Counted from the stretch's first letter, positions 43,482 to 52,167 are shown. The stretch is DNA of 64,000 nt from Allobosea caraganae (GCF_003351345.1 NZ_QQTO01000019.1:558001-622000), one strand, 5' to 3'. The notes: generated by a model from the letters alone, not told the origin. Program-made: numbers and translations.

Positions 43482-44705
43482 ATGTCGCAAAGCCCCTCCT
43501 TCCTGCGATATCTGCTTCTCGGAAAAGCTGACGGATCCGGCGGGCTGGCGACGCTCGCCGCTCCTCTCGGCCGCGACGCGCGCATCGATGCGGTGCGCGG
43601 GCTGGCGCTGCTGATCATCTTCATCAACCACATGCCCGGCAATGTCGTCGCCAGCTTCATGCCGCATAATTTCGGCTTCTCGGATGCGGCCGACATCTTC
43701 GTGCTGCTCGCGGGAGTCTCGGCCGTGCTGGCCTATGGCGTGTTGATCGAGCGGCGCGGGCTTGGCGTTGGCGCGGTCCGGATCGGGGCGCGGCTGTGGA
43801 CGCTGTACATCGCCCATCTCGCCGTCTTCCTGATCGTCTGCGGCGTGGTGGCGCGCGCCGTCACCGGCACGCACAACCCGCTCTATATCGAGGCGATCAA
43901 CATCCAGCCCTTCTTCAACGACACGCCGGCGGCGGTGGTCGATGCACTGACGCTGACCTATCAGCCCTATTACCTCGACATCCTGCCGCTCTACATCGTG
44001 CTGCTCGCGCTGTTCCCGCTGGCCTACTACGCGGTGCGCTTCAGCCCGGCGCTGGCGCTCATGGCCTCTGCGCTGGTGTGGCAGGGCGCGGTGCATCTCG
44101 GCCTCAACTTCCCGAACACGGGCGCGGCCGGCTGGTTCTTCAATCCCTTTGCCTGGCAGTTCCTGTTCACGCTCGGCGTGGTGCTCGGCCGGGCCATGCT
44201 GCTGCGGGTCGAAGCGCCGCGCTCGCGCGCGATCGATCTCATGGCAGCAGGCTTCCTCGTCTTTGCGGTGATGGTGAAGGTGTCGTCGGGCAATCCGTTC
44301 GGCATCTCCGTCCTGAACGACTGGATCGAGAGCCTGCAAATGGGCAGCGACAAGACCAACCTTGCGGTCGTCCGTGTGGTGCATTTGGCGTCGCTGCTCT
44401 GGCTGTTCATCCGCTTCGTCCCAGTGGGCTCGGCCATGATCTCGGGCGTGGTCGGCCGTAATCTCGCCGTGATGGGACGGCATTCGCTGGAAGTGTTCTG
44501 CGCCGGGGTCGTCTTGTCGATCGCCGGACAGATCATTCTGGCCGAGACCTATTTCGCACTCGGCGTGCAGTTGCTCGTCTGCCTGACCGGCATTACCATG
44601 CTGCTTGGGCTGGGGATGTTCCTGTCGTGGTATCAGTCGGTCGCGCTGCAAGGCTCCGTGAGCAAACCATCGGCGGCGCTCGGCGCCTCGGCGCCGCAAT
44701 CCTGA
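43482..44705 (+). CDS. opgC: OpgC-type membrane acyltransferase
   Basis: 407 residues with about ten membrane helices. OpgC signature DARIDAVRGLALLIIFINHM, FGFSDAADIFVLLAGVSAVLAYG, and HSLEVFCAGVVLSIAGQ near the C-terminus. OpgC succinylates osmoregulated periplasmic glucans; related proteins O-acylate other polymers. ATG 43482 has GGAG seven bases upstream. The next gene, an SGNH hydrolase, starts inside its 3' end, a pairing that suggests joint work on an acylated envelope polymer. Confidence 0.85.
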   Translation: MSQSPSFLRYLLLGKADGSGGLATLAAPLGRDARIDAVRGLALLIIFINHMPGNVVASFMPHNFGFSDAADIFVLLAGVSAVLAYGVLIERRGLGVGAVRIGARLWTLYIAHLAVFLIVCGVVARAVTGTHNPLYIEAINIQPFFNDTPAAVVDALTLTYQPYYLDILPLYIVLLALFPLAYYAVRFSPALALMASALVWQGAVHLGLNFPNTGAAGWFFNPFAWQFLFTLGVVLGRAMLLRVEAPRSRAIDLMAAGFLVFAVMVKVSSGNPFGISVLNDWIESLQMGSDKTNLAVVRVVHLASLLWLFIRFVPVGSAMISGVVGRNLAVMGRHSLEVFCAGVVLSIAGQIILAETYFALGVQLLVCLTGITMLLGLGMFLSWYQSVALQGSVSKPSAALGASAPQS

Positions 44706-45472
44706 CTTCGGCACTGCTGATCGGCGCGGCTCAGGCCGGGTCGATGACGCTTGCCTTGAGTGCAGACCAGCGCTGCCGGGCGGGGGCGGCCGACCACCCT
44801 TTTCAGCCTAGCCTCAGCGCGGCCAAGAAGGCCTTGCAGGAGACGGGCAAGCTCACCATCGTCGCGCTGGGCTCCTCGACGACGGCCGGCTCCGGCGCGA
44901 GCCAGGCCGAGCGCAGCTATCCCGCCGTGCTCGAGGCCGAGCTGAAGCGCCGCCTGCCTGACCGGGACATCAAGGTCGTCAACAAGGGCATCGGTGGCCA
45001 GTCGGCCTATGACATGCTGCTGCGCATCGATGCCGACGTCATCGCCGAGAAGCCGACGATCGTGATCTGGCAGACGGTGGTCAACGACGCGATCCGCGAT
45101 GTCGGCGAGGAGAAGCTCGCCAAGATCCTGAAGAAGGGCATCCGCAAGGTCGAGAATGCCGGCATCGACATGGTGCTGATGGACCTGCAATGGCTGCCGC
45201 GCGAGGACCGCTACCCGAAATACGAGGAGTATCGCGCGGTCCTGGCCAAGACGGCCGGTGAGCTCAACGTCTCCGTCTTCCCGCGCCATGCGATGATGAA
45301 GAGCTGGGCCAAGTCGAACAAGTTCACCGAGGAAGAGCTCGTCGGCATGGACGGGCTCCACATGGTCGATGCGAGCTATCGCTGCCTGGCGATCAGGATC
45401 GCCGATGGCTTGGTCAGCGGGCTGACCGGCGCGAAGCTCGACCTCGCGGAAGGCCCCAAGCCGACCAACTAA
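44627..45472 (+). CDS. Exported SGNH/GDSL-type esterase
   Basis: 281 residues. Signal peptide (about 1-37, ending AAQA), then SGNH blocks: I LTIVALGSSTTAGSG (Ser83 or Ser84), II GIGGQSAYDML (Gly), III WQTVVNDAI (Asn), V GMDGLHMVD (Asp-x2-His). Periplasmic esterase or deacetylase likely acting on an acylated glycan. GTG 44627 is the only start that gives a complete signal peptide; it overlaps opgC by 79 bases, which is unusually long but in a different frame and supports coupling. Confidence 0.83.
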   Translation: MVSVGRAARLREQTIGGARRLGAAILTSALLIGAAQAGSMTLALSADQRCRAGAADHPFQPSLSAAKKALQETGKLTIVALGSSTTAGSGASQAERSYPAVLEAELKRRLPDRDIKVVNKGIGGQSAYDMLLRIDADVIAEKPTIVIWQTVVNDAIRDVGEEKLAKILKKGIRKVENAGIDMVLMDLQWLPREDRYPKYEEYRAVLAKTAGELNVSVFPRHAMMKSWAKSNKFTEEELVGMDGLHMVDASYRCLAIRIADGLVSGLTGAKLDLAEGPKPTN

Positions 45473-45476
45473 GCGC

Positions 45477-46436
45477 TTACTTCGCCAGCACCTCGATGTC
45501 GCGGTCGAGCCCCGACTCCACCTTGAAGTCGCGCGAGTAGACCTGGCCTTCCTGCCGGGCGATCAACACATAGTCGCCTTCGGCCAGGATGACCTGCGGA
45601 AAGGCGCCGATCGCCTCGCGGATGACGTCGCCGCCGGGGGTCAGCACGCTGAAGGCGGTGCCGGCGAAGGCCTCCCCGCCGGCCGCGGCGACGAGCTTCA
45701 GCGTCACGCGCGCGGCGCGGTGGTGCAGCGTCGCGTCGGTGACCTTGCCGGATTCGACCACGACGTCGGCGCGCTGGATGGCGTTCGAATCGCCGTAGGT
45801 CGAGACGACGTGATAGGTGCCCTCCGGCAGGCGGATCACCTCGCCGGCCTTGGCGTTGCCGACGACGAGGCGGCCTTCGGAGTTGCCCTGCAAGGGCACG
45901 AAGACCGAGAAGCTGAGCTGCGCCGGCTGGATCGGCACCTCGCCGATCGAGCCGCCGAGCGTCAGCCCGCCGGCACTGATCGAGACCTGGTCGCGCAGGC
46001 CCTGCTGGCCGAGCGTGACCCGCTTGGTGCCGCTGGCGAAGCCATAGGCGGCGTGCAGCACATAGGTGCCGGGTTCGAGCGAGAAGACCGGCTCGGCATC
46101 GGTCGAGCGCGCGACGATGCGCATCGGCGAGCCGTCGGCGGTGTCGGCCAGCACGCGCCAGACCAGGCCGGACTTGATCGGCCTGCGGTCGTTGGAGAAT
46201 TGCGCGCTGAGCGCCATGCTCACCGGGATGCCGGGAAGGGCGCTCGACACGGTCGGGGGCAGGGCGGTCGCGGCCGGCGCGTCGGGGCGGGGCGGCGGCA
46301 GGGGCTGCGCGCCCGTGTCGTCCTGGGCCATCAGCAAGGTGGCGGCGAAGCAGGCGGTGACGAGGCCGCGCAGGCGCTTGCGCGCGCCGGGCCCGGCGAT
46401 CAGGCGACGCGTCTTGAACGCCTCCAGTTGAAACAT
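45477..46436 (-). CDS. Exported protein with repeated beta-sandwich (carboxypeptidase-regulatory/PEGA-like) modules
   Basis: 319 residues. Hydrophobic N-terminus (RLRGLVTACFAATLLMA) then a Pro-rich linker (PLPPPRPDAPAATALPP) and three or four beta modules each marked by a G-x-Y-x(V/L) strand: LEPGTYVLHAAYGFASG, LPEGTYHVVSTYGDSN, LAEGDYVLIARQEGQ. Ligand unknown; such modules bind peptidoglycan, proteins or sugars. Start ATG 46436 with GAGGA eight bases upstream. It converges on the SGNH gene with only 4 bases between stops. Confidence 0.75.
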   Translation of the reverse strand: MFQLEAFKTRRLIAGPGARKRLRGLVTACFAATLLMAQDDTGAQPLPPPRPDAPAATALPPTVSSALPGIPVSMALSAQFSNDRRPIKSGLVWRVLADTADGSPMRIVARSTDAEPVFSLEPGTYVLHAAYGFASGTKRVTLGQQGLRDQVSISAGGLTLGGSIGEVPIQPAQLSFSVFVPLQGNSEGRLVVGNAKAGEVIRLPEGTYHVVSTYGDSNAIQRADVVVESGKVTDATLHHRAARVTLKLVAAAGGEAFAGTAFSVLTPGGDVIREAIGAFPQVILAEGDYVLIARQEGQVYSRDFKVESGLDRDIEVLAK

Positions 46437-46506
46437 GCTCACGATCCTCGGCACCCCTGCGTCCCTGTATGAGCAGGCTTGCTTGTCCTCTTCATGGCGA
46501 AGCATA

Positions 46507-46771
46507 GGGTGTGTCGTCAGCGATGGTTAGGGGTTGGATGAGGTCAAAAATGGCCATATGGAAGGAGCAGCGCGACGCCAAGACGTCCGTCTTGGCGAGT
46601 GATGCGACGCGGCAGATGGCCATTTTTCACCTCACCCCGAAGGGGCGGGGCGCTTTTGGCCGATTAGCGCGTCGCATTTCGTAGCAAGCCGAAAGGCTTG
46701 CGTCCTCACGCTCCTTCTACTCGGCCAAAATCGCTCCCGTCCAACCCCTAACCATCGCTGACGACACACCC
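46507..46771. repeat. 265-bp composite palindromic element with 32-bp perfect terminal inverted repeats
   Basis: Ends: GGGTGTGTCGTCAGCGATGG... and its exact reverse complement (46507-46538 and 46740-46771, 32 of 32 matching). Inside are two inverted copies of an 80-bp module, each bounded by TGGCC or GGCCA words and sharing GAAGGAGC and ATGCGACGCG (46544-46628; 46652-46733 reversed), around a central hairpin CCCCGAAGGGGCGGGG. No open reading frame of its own and no obvious target duplication. MITE-like or a large structured regulatory element. It fills 46437-46835 almost completely. Confidence 0.85.
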
Positions 46772-46835
46772 CAGTTCAGAAGCAATCCGCCCGGCGCCTG
46801 CGAAGGCGCCGGCTCTCCTCGCGCCCGGATGTCTC

Positions 46836-47405
46836 ATGACCGATACGCTCGCCCTGCTCAAGCTGCGCCGTTCGGTGCCGCCGCAATTCCTCACCGCGCC
46901 CGGCCCCAGCCCCGACCAGCTCAGCGACCTGCTGACCATCGGCGCGCGCGTGCCCGATCATGGCAAGCTGGCGCCCTGGCGCTTCATCGTGTTCGAGGGC
47001 GCGGGCAAGGACAAGGCGGCGGCCCTGGTCGGCGAGGTCTTCCGCGCCAAGAATCCGGGCGCCGACGAGGAGAAGGTCGCCTTCGAGGCGAAGCGCCTCT
47101 CCTATGCGCCGCTGATCATCGGCGTGGTCTCCACCGCCAAGCCACATGTGAAGATCCCGGAATGGGAGCAGGAGCTCTCTGCCGGCGCCGTCTGCATGAA
47201 CATCCTGGTCGCTGCGCAGGCGATGGGTTTTGGCGCTTCCTGGCTGACCAACTGGTTCTCCTTCGACCGCGAGGTGCTCACCGCCTTCGGACTCAGCGCC
47301 GACGAGCGCATGGCCGGCTTCATCCACATCGGCAGCTCGACCGGCACGCCGGCCGACCGCGAGCGGCCGGTGCTCGCCGACATCACCAGCCACTACGGAG
47401 CCTGA
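46836..47405 (+). CDS. Nitroreductase-family flavoprotein
   Basis: 189 residues. FMN-binding pattern RRSVPPQFL near the N-terminus, RVPDHGKLAPWRFIVFEG (YdjA-type), AGAVCMNILVAAQAMGFGASWL, and C-terminal GSSTGTPADRERP. NAD(P)H-dependent reduction of nitro or other acceptors. Start ATG 46836. The flavin reductase gene follows after 4 bases, so the two form an operon. Confidence 0.9.
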   Translation: MTDTLALLKLRRSVPPQFLTAPGPSPDQLSDLLTIGARVPDHGKLAPWRFIVFEGAGKDKAAALVGEVFRAKNPGADEEKVAFEAKRLSYAPLIIGVVSTAKPHVKIPEWEQELSAGAVCMNILVAAQAMGFGASWLTNWFSFDREVLTAFGLSADERMAGFIHIGSSTGTPADRERPVLADITSHYGA

Positions 47406-47409
47406 GCGC

Positions 47410-48009
47410 ATGCACTATCATTCGGACAAACCCGTCCTGTCGCATGATCCGTTCAAGGCGATCGTCGCGCCGCGCCCTATCGGCTGGATCACGGCGCTCA
47501 GCGCCAAGGGCGAGGTCAATCTCTCGCCCTATAGCTTCTTCAACGCGGTTTCGGCGCGGCCGAACATCGTGATGTTCTCCTCGGAGCACAAGAAGGACGC
47601 GCTCGCCTTCATCGAGGAGACCGGCGAGTTCACCTGCTCGCTGGTGACGATGGCTCTCGCCCAACAAATGAACCTGACCTCGGCGCCGCTGCCGCGCGGA
47701 TCGAGCGAATACGAGCATGCCGACCTCGCGATGGCGCCGTCGCATTTCGTCAAGCCGCCACGCGTCGCCGCCAGCCCGGCGGCGCTGGAGTGCAAATTGC
47801 TCTCGATCCAGCAGGTCAAGGACCTCGACGGCAACGACGTGCCGCACTGGATCGTGTTCGGGCAGGTTGTCGGCGTCTTCATCGACGATCGCTATATCGT
47901 CGATGGCAGGTTCGACACGGCCGGCGCCAACCCGATCGCGCGTTGCGGCTATGCCGATTATGCCGAGGTCGCCAGCGTGTTCTCGATCACGCGCCCGCCC
48001 GGCGCCTAG
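47410..48009 (+). CDS. Flavin reductase / FMN-binding split-barrel protein
   Basis: 199 residues. FKAIVAPRPIGWITALSAKG, VNLSPYSFFNAVSARPN and GEFTCSLVTMALAQQMN are characteristic of the DIM6/NTAB flavin reductase family. Probably supplies reduced flavin or reduces a small substrate with the upstream nitroreductase. Tightly packed in the operon. Confidence 0.9.
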   Translation: MHYHSDKPVLSHDPFKAIVAPRPIGWITALSAKGEVNLSPYSFFNAVSARPNIVMFSSEHKKDALAFIEETGEFTCSLVTMALAQQMNLTSAPLPRGSSEYEHADLAMAPSHFVKPPRVAASPAALECKLLSIQQVKDLDGNDVPHWIVFGQVVGVFIDDRYIVDGRFDTAGANPIARCGYADYAEVASVFSITRPPGA

Positions 48010-48017
48010 GGGATCCG

Positions 48018-48200
48018 GTGCCTCGCCCCGACGACGAGGACCATGACTGGAAGATGACCGTCAACCTGCTGGCGGTCATCGCAGTGCTCCTGCTGCTCGG
48101 CGCGGGCCTGTGGCTGCTGCTGGAGCTCGATCGCGCGAAGAAGGCGCAGGAGTGCCTCTCGTCGACGCAGCGCAATTGCCGCCAGATCAGGACGCCCTGA
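48018..48200 (+). CDS. Small single-pass membrane protein
   Basis: 60 residues. Polar N-terminus (PRPDDEDHDWKMTVN), one strong membrane helix (about 15-35, LLAVIAVLLLLGAGLWLLL) and a short basic tail with two Cys (ECLSSTQRNCRQI). A similar DHDWKMTVNLLA small protein is common in Bradyrhizobiaceae-like genomes (from memory). GTG 48018 with AGGGGA four or five bases upstream, 8 bases after the flavin reductase stop, so likely the third operon gene. Confidence 0.7.
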   Translation: MPRPDDEDHDWKMTVNLLAVIAVLLLLGAGLWLLLELDRAKKAQECLSSTQRNCRQIRTP

Positions 48201-48209
48201 GCCGTCGGC

Positions 48210-49088
48210 TCAGCCAGCCAGCTTCTCGGCCCGCGCCTTCAGCCGCTGCGCCCGGACGAGGTGCGGCCGGTCGAGCATCTCGCCGTCGAGGCCGATGACG
48301 CCGACGCCCGGGTTGGCGGCGAAGAGCGCGATGATCGCCTCCGCCTTGGCGAGCTCCTCCGGCGCCGGGGCGAAGACCCGGTTGATCACCGGCACCTGTG
48401 CCGGGTGGATCGCCATCTTGCCGGTGAAGCCGTCGCGGCGGCCGGCGATGCATTCGGCTTCGAAGCCCTCGGCGTCGCGGAAATTGGTGAAGACGGTGTC
48501 GATCGCATCGACCTGGGCCGAGGCCGCCGCGAAGAGCGCGAGCGAGCGGGCGAGGCGGTACGGGTCGGTGTAGCTGCCGTCGCTCAGCCGGTTGGTCTCG
48601 GCGCCGAGATCGGCCGAGAGGTCTTCCGCCCCCCAGGTCAGCGCCGTCAGGCGGTGGGTCGCGCCGGCATAGCTGCCGAGCCCGAAAATGCCCTTGGCCG
48701 TCTCGGTCGCGATCGGGATGATCTTCGTCGCGCCATCGGGCAGGTCGTTCTCGGCCTCGCGCACCGCGATGCGGGCGGCGAGGTGCGAGACGTCGGTGCC
48801 CCCCTCCGCTTTCGGCAGCATGATCGCATCCGGCGCGCCCGGCATGACCGCGTCGAGATCGGCATCGCTCATGCCGGTTGAGAGCGCGTTGATGCGCACG
48901 ATCAGCAGCGGGCGCTTCGCCTGCTGGCGGGCCTCCCTGAGAAAGCCGAGGCTGATCTCGCGGGCCTGCGGCTTGCCGCCGAGCGCGACGGAATCCTCCA
49001 GGTCGAGAATCAGCGCGTCAGCGCCGCTTTCGAGGCCCTTGTGCAGCTTCTTCGGGGAGTCGCCGGGAACGAAGAGGAGGGAACGCAT
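48210..49088 (-). CDS. CoA ester lyase (HpcH/HpaI aldolase, CitE-like)
   Basis: 292 residues. RSLLFVPGDSPKKLHKGLES, ADALILDLEDSVALGGK, LPKAEGG, and FTGKMAIHPAQVPVIN define the citrate lyase beta / malyl-CoA lyase family; the metal ligands E and D lie in ILDLEDS and the central TALTWGAEDLSADLG. Candidate reactions are malyl-CoA or citramalyl-CoA cleavage or malyl-CoA thioester hydrolysis. Its neighbour on the same strand is a MaoC hydratase, consistent with acyl-CoA metabolism such as the ethylmalonyl-CoA pathway (inference). Confidence 0.88.
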   Translation of the reverse strand: MRSLLFVPGDSPKKLHKGLESGADALILDLEDSVALGGKPQAREISLGFLREARQQAKRPLLIVRINALSTGMSDADLDAVMPGAPDAIMLPKAEGGTDVSHLAARIAVREAENDLPDGATKIIPIATETAKGIFGLGSYAGATHRLTALTWGAEDLSADLGAETNRLSDGSYTDPYRLARSLALFAAASAQVDAIDTVFTNFRDAEGFEAECIAGRRDGFTGKMAIHPAQVPVINRVFAPAPEELAKAEAIIALFAANPGVGVIGLDGEMLDRPHLVRAQRLKARAEKLAG

Positions 49089-49098
49089 GCTGTCTCGC

Positions 49099-49241
49099 GA
49101 GACCGTTTGAGAATTCGCCAGCGTGAGCTGGCTGGCGTGGCTGTCGAGAACCGGAGCGGAGCGTACATCAGTACGTGAGCACCGGAAGCGGAGGCGGCCG
49201 CGTCAGACGGCCGCGATGGTAGAATTATCGAATGGTCTCTC
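49099..49241. repeat. Family F palindromic element, copy 2
   Basis: About 143 bp, opposite orientation to 11996-12140; shares TGAGCTGGCTGGCGTGGCTG, TCGAGAACCGGAGCGGAGCG and the CGTAC-N-GTACG centre. Its end overlaps the TGA stop codon of the MaoC gene, the same arrangement as copy 1. It fills the gap between the MaoC and CoA lyase genes. Confidence 0.87.
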
Positions 49242-49737
49242 AGGCCGTGATCGCTTCTGGAGCCGGATACTTACGCATGAAAGCCTGCCGCCTGCATTGC
49301 GCCACGAGCGTGCCGTCCTGCTTGTAGGCGCGGTGCTGGAACTCGACGATCCCGGCATCGGGCCGCGAGCGCGACTCGCGCTTGCCGACGATCTCGGTGA
49401 TGCAGTTGATCGTGTCGCCCTCGAAGAGCGGGGCCGGGAAGGTGACGTCGGTCATGCCGAGATTGCCGATCGTGGTGCCGAGAGTGGTGTCGTTGACGGA
49501 AATGCCGATCATCAGGCCGAGCGTGAACAGCGAGTTCATCAGCGGCTTGCCCCATTCGGTCTCGGTCGCGCAGAAATGCGCATCGATATGAAGGGGTTGC
49601 GCGTTCAGGGTCATGTTGGAGAAGAGCATGTTGTCCATCTGAGTCACCGTGCGGGTGAGCCCGTGCTCGATGACGTCGCCGACATGGAAGTCGTCGAAGT
49701 AGATTCCACCGCGCTTGTGGCGCCTGACCTCTGCCAT
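49240..49737 (-). CDS. MaoC-family (R)-hydratase
   Basis: 165 residues, hot-dog fold. GGIYFDDFHVGDVIEHGLTR, NAQPLHIDAHFC (catalytic Asp/His region), SLFTLGLMIGISVND and GMTDVTFPAPLFEGDTI are typical of MaoC dehydratases that hydrate enoyl-CoA such as mesaconyl-CoA-type substrates. ATG 49737 has AGGAGG five bases upstream. Same strand as the CoA lyase, with repeat F2 between them; likely cooperating enzymes. Confidence 0.88.
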   Translation of the reverse strand: MAEVRRHKRGGIYFDDFHVGDVIEHGLTRTVTQMDNMLFSNMTLNAQPLHIDAHFCATETEWGKPLMNSLFTLGLMIGISVNDTTLGTTIGNLGMTDVTFPAPLFEGDTINCITEIVGKRESRSRPDAGIVEFQHRAYKQDGTLVAQCRRQAFMRKYPAPEAITA

Positions 49738-49849
49738 TCCATCCTCCTGCCGCGCCCGGCCCGAAGCCGGCTTTAACGGTTCGCTTACCATAATCGGAGC
49801 AGTGTCCACAGGCTGCCGCAGCGTCATGTTCGGCCAGCCGAGAGACCTG

Positions 49850-50938
49850 ATGTTCCTGTTCAGCACGCCCCCCACGCGCGAGACACAATCGGCCAATCCG
49901 GTCGTCGACGCCATCCGCGAAGGGGCGCAGAAAACCGGCGCCGGCTTCGACTATCTGCTGAAGACCGCCCAGCGCGAATCGGCGCTGGAGCCGGACGCCA
50001 AGGCGAAGACCTCGAGCGCCACTGGCCTGTTCCAGTTCATCGAGCAGACCTGGCTCTCGATGGTCAAGCAGGAGGGGCCGAAGCAGGGGCTCGGCAATCT
50101 CGCCAGCGCGATCAGCACTGACGATAGTGGCCGGCTCAGCGTGCCCGACCCGGCTGCACGCGAGAAGATCCTGCAGCTGCGCAACGACCCGCAGGTCGCG
50201 GCGCTGATGGCCGGCGCCTTCACCCAGAAGAATCGCGACCAGCTCGCCTCATCGCTCGGCCGCCAGCCGCAGGCGGGCGAGCTCTACATGGCGCATGTGC
50301 TCGGCGCGCGCGGCGCCTCCGACCTGATCCGCACCGCCGAGAGCGATCCGGCGCGCGTCGCCGCCAAGGATTTCCCCGACGCGGCCGCGGCCAATCGCGG
50401 CATCTTCTTCGACAAGGCCGGCCGCGCCCGCAGCGCGCAGGAGGTCTATGGCGTGCTCGCCGCGAGCCACGCCAACACGCAGCTTGCGGCCACAACGGCG
50501 GCGAACGCATCCGCCGGCAATGCGAGTGCGCAGGGCGCCGACCAGCCGGTGCCGATCGCGGCTGCGCTCGCGCCCGGGCGTGCCAAGGGGCTGATCGGCC
50601 TGTTCTCGACCGAGGGGTCGCGCGCGCCCGTCTCGCCCGCGGTCGCCAATCTCTGGACGACGCCGCGCGCCAGCAATTCGCGGCTGGCCTCGCTCGACCC
50701 CGCCGATCGCTACTTCCCGCGGCAAACGCAGAACGGCGCGGTTCCGGCTGCCGCCGATGCCGTCGCCGCGAAGCCCGCTAGCGCGGCAACTGCCCTCCCA
50801 GTCAGCGCGCCGCTGCCACCGACGCGGCCAGTTGATCTGACCCAGCCTGCGAGCGTGCAGGCCCGCCCGGCCGCCAAGCCGCGCCGCGCCGCGCCGCTCG
50901 ACCTCTCCTCCTTCATGGTCCAGCGGAGCGGTACATGA
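49850..50938 (+). CDS. Lytic transglycosylase (SLT)-domain protein
   Basis: 362 residues. SLT fold near the N-terminus: FDYLLKTAQRESALEPDA (catalytic Glu43), SSATGLFQFIEQTWL, ELYMAHVLGARGASD. The second half is low-complexity Ala/Pro-rich (about 210-362), perhaps a cell-wall or flagellar tether. No signal peptide, like several flagellum-related transglycosylases of Rhizobiales; export could be by a non-Sec route. Start ATG 49850 with GAGAG five bases upstream. Overlaps the DUF2336 gene by four bases. Confidence 0.85.
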   Translation: MFLFSTPPTRETQSANPVVDAIREGAQKTGAGFDYLLKTAQRESALEPDAKAKTSSATGLFQFIEQTWLSMVKQEGPKQGLGNLASAISTDDSGRLSVPDPAAREKILQLRNDPQVAALMAGAFTQKNRDQLASSLGRQPQAGELYMAHVLGARGASDLIRTAESDPARVAAKDFPDAAAANRGIFFDKAGRARSAQEVYGVLAASHANTQLAATTAANASAGNASAQGADQPVPIAAALAPGRAKGLIGLFSTEGSRAPVSPAVANLWTTPRASNSRLASLDPADRYFPRQTQNGAVPAAADAVAAKPASAATALPVSAPLPPTRPVDLTQPASVQARPAAKPRRAAPLDLSSFMVQRSGT

Positions 50939-52149
50939 TCGTTCGCCGCTTTCTGCTCTGGGCCCGCACGGCCAACGCGGAGGCGCGCGCCTCCGGCGCC
51001 GCCGCACTCGCCGGGGCCTATCTGCGCTCCGAAATGGTCGACGACGATCGGCGCGAGGCCGAGACGGCGCTGATCGCGCTGGTCGACGATCCCTCGCCGC
51101 TGGTGCGCCGCGCCATCGCCGAGGAGGTCGCCGCCGCGCCGCAGGCGCCACGCACGCTGATCCTCAGCCTGATCGCCGACCAGAGCGATGTCGGGGCGCT
51201 GGTGCTGGCGCATTCGCCGGTGCTGAGCGAGGCCGACCTGGTCGATGCCGCCGCGATCGGCGATGCGCTGGCGCAGCGGGCGATCGCGCAGCGGCCCTAT
51301 TTGCCGGCGAGCGTCGCCGCCGCCCTGGCCGAAGTGGGGCTGGAAGAGGCGCTGGTCGTGCTGGCGGGCAACCGCACCGCCGATATCCCTGATTTCTCGC
51401 TGGAGCGGATGTTCGAGCGCGAGGGCCAATCGGGTGCGCTGCGCGAGGCGCTGCTGGTCCGGGCCGATCTGCCGGCTGGCCTGCGCCAGGCCATCGCCGC
51501 CAAGATGTCGGATGCGCTGGCGAGCTTCGTCAGCGGCTGCGGCTGGCTCACGGTGGAGCGCAGCGCGAGGCTGGCGCGCGAATCGACCGAGCGCGTCGCC
51601 GTCGCTCTTGCCGCCGGCGGCGAGGACAGCGATGCGCCGGCCATCGTCGAATGCCTCAGGCAGAACGGCCGGCTGACGCCCGGCCTGATGCTGCGCTCGC
51701 TGCTCAGCGGCGAGCCCGCGCTGGCCGAAGCCGCTTTCGCGACGCTTTCCGAGCTGCCCGCGGCGCGCGTCGCCGCGCTGTTGCGGGACCGCAGCGGGCG
51801 GGGGCTGAAGGCGCTCTACCGCAAGGCCGGGATGCCGCTCGCGTTGCAACCGGCCTTTACGGCGGCGGTCGCGGCGCTGAACGAGGCCGGCTTCCAGCGG
51901 GTCAGCGGCATCACCGGGATCGACCGGGAGATCCTGCGCAGCGTGCTGATCGCCTGCGAGGCGCTGGAAGGCACCGAGGGCGACGCGCTGATCGGGCTGC
52001 TCAGGCGGCTCGATGCCGAGGCGGCGCGCGAAGAGGCGCGCGCCATGGCGGATTCGTTGGCCGACGACGCGGCGCTGGCGCTGCTGGTCGAGGCCGATCC
52101 GGCGTTGCTGGTCGAGCTTGAGATCGAGGATCTGCGCAGCGCGGCGTGA
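50935..52149 (+). CDS. DUF2336 helical-repeat protein
   Basis: 404 residues, Ala/Leu/Arg-rich, helical repeat (HEAT-like) organisation: SPLVRRAIAEEVAAAPQAP, VGALVLAHSPVLSEADLV, RADLPAGLRQAIAAKMSDAL. DUF2336 proteins are restricted to alphaproteobacteria with unknown role. Translationally coupled to the transglycosylase (ATGA), so probably its partner or regulator. Confidence 0.85.
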   Translation: MIVRRFLLWARTANAEARASGAAALAGAYLRSEMVDDDRREAETALIALVDDPSPLVRRAIAEEVAAAPQAPRTLILSLIADQSDVGALVLAHSPVLSEADLVDAAAIGDALAQRAIAQRPYLPASVAAALAEVGLEEALVVLAGNRTADIPDFSLERMFEREGQSGALREALLVRADLPAGLRQAIAAKMSDALASFVSGCGWLTVERSARLARESTERVAVALAAGGEDSDAPAIVECLRQNGRLTPGLMLRSLLSGEPALAEAAFATLSELPAARVAALLRDRSGRGLKALYRKAGMPLALQPAFTAAVAALNEAGFQRVSGITGIDREILRSVLIACEALEGTEGDALIGLLRRLDAEAAREEARAMADSLADDAALALLVEADPALLVELEIEDLRSAA

Positions 52150-52167
52150 TGCCTGTTGCCGCTCAGC

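Noticed and set aside
46507-46771. Insertion sequence
   Set aside because: It has IS-like terminal repeats but encodes no transposase and has no visible target duplication, so it is reported only as a repeat element.
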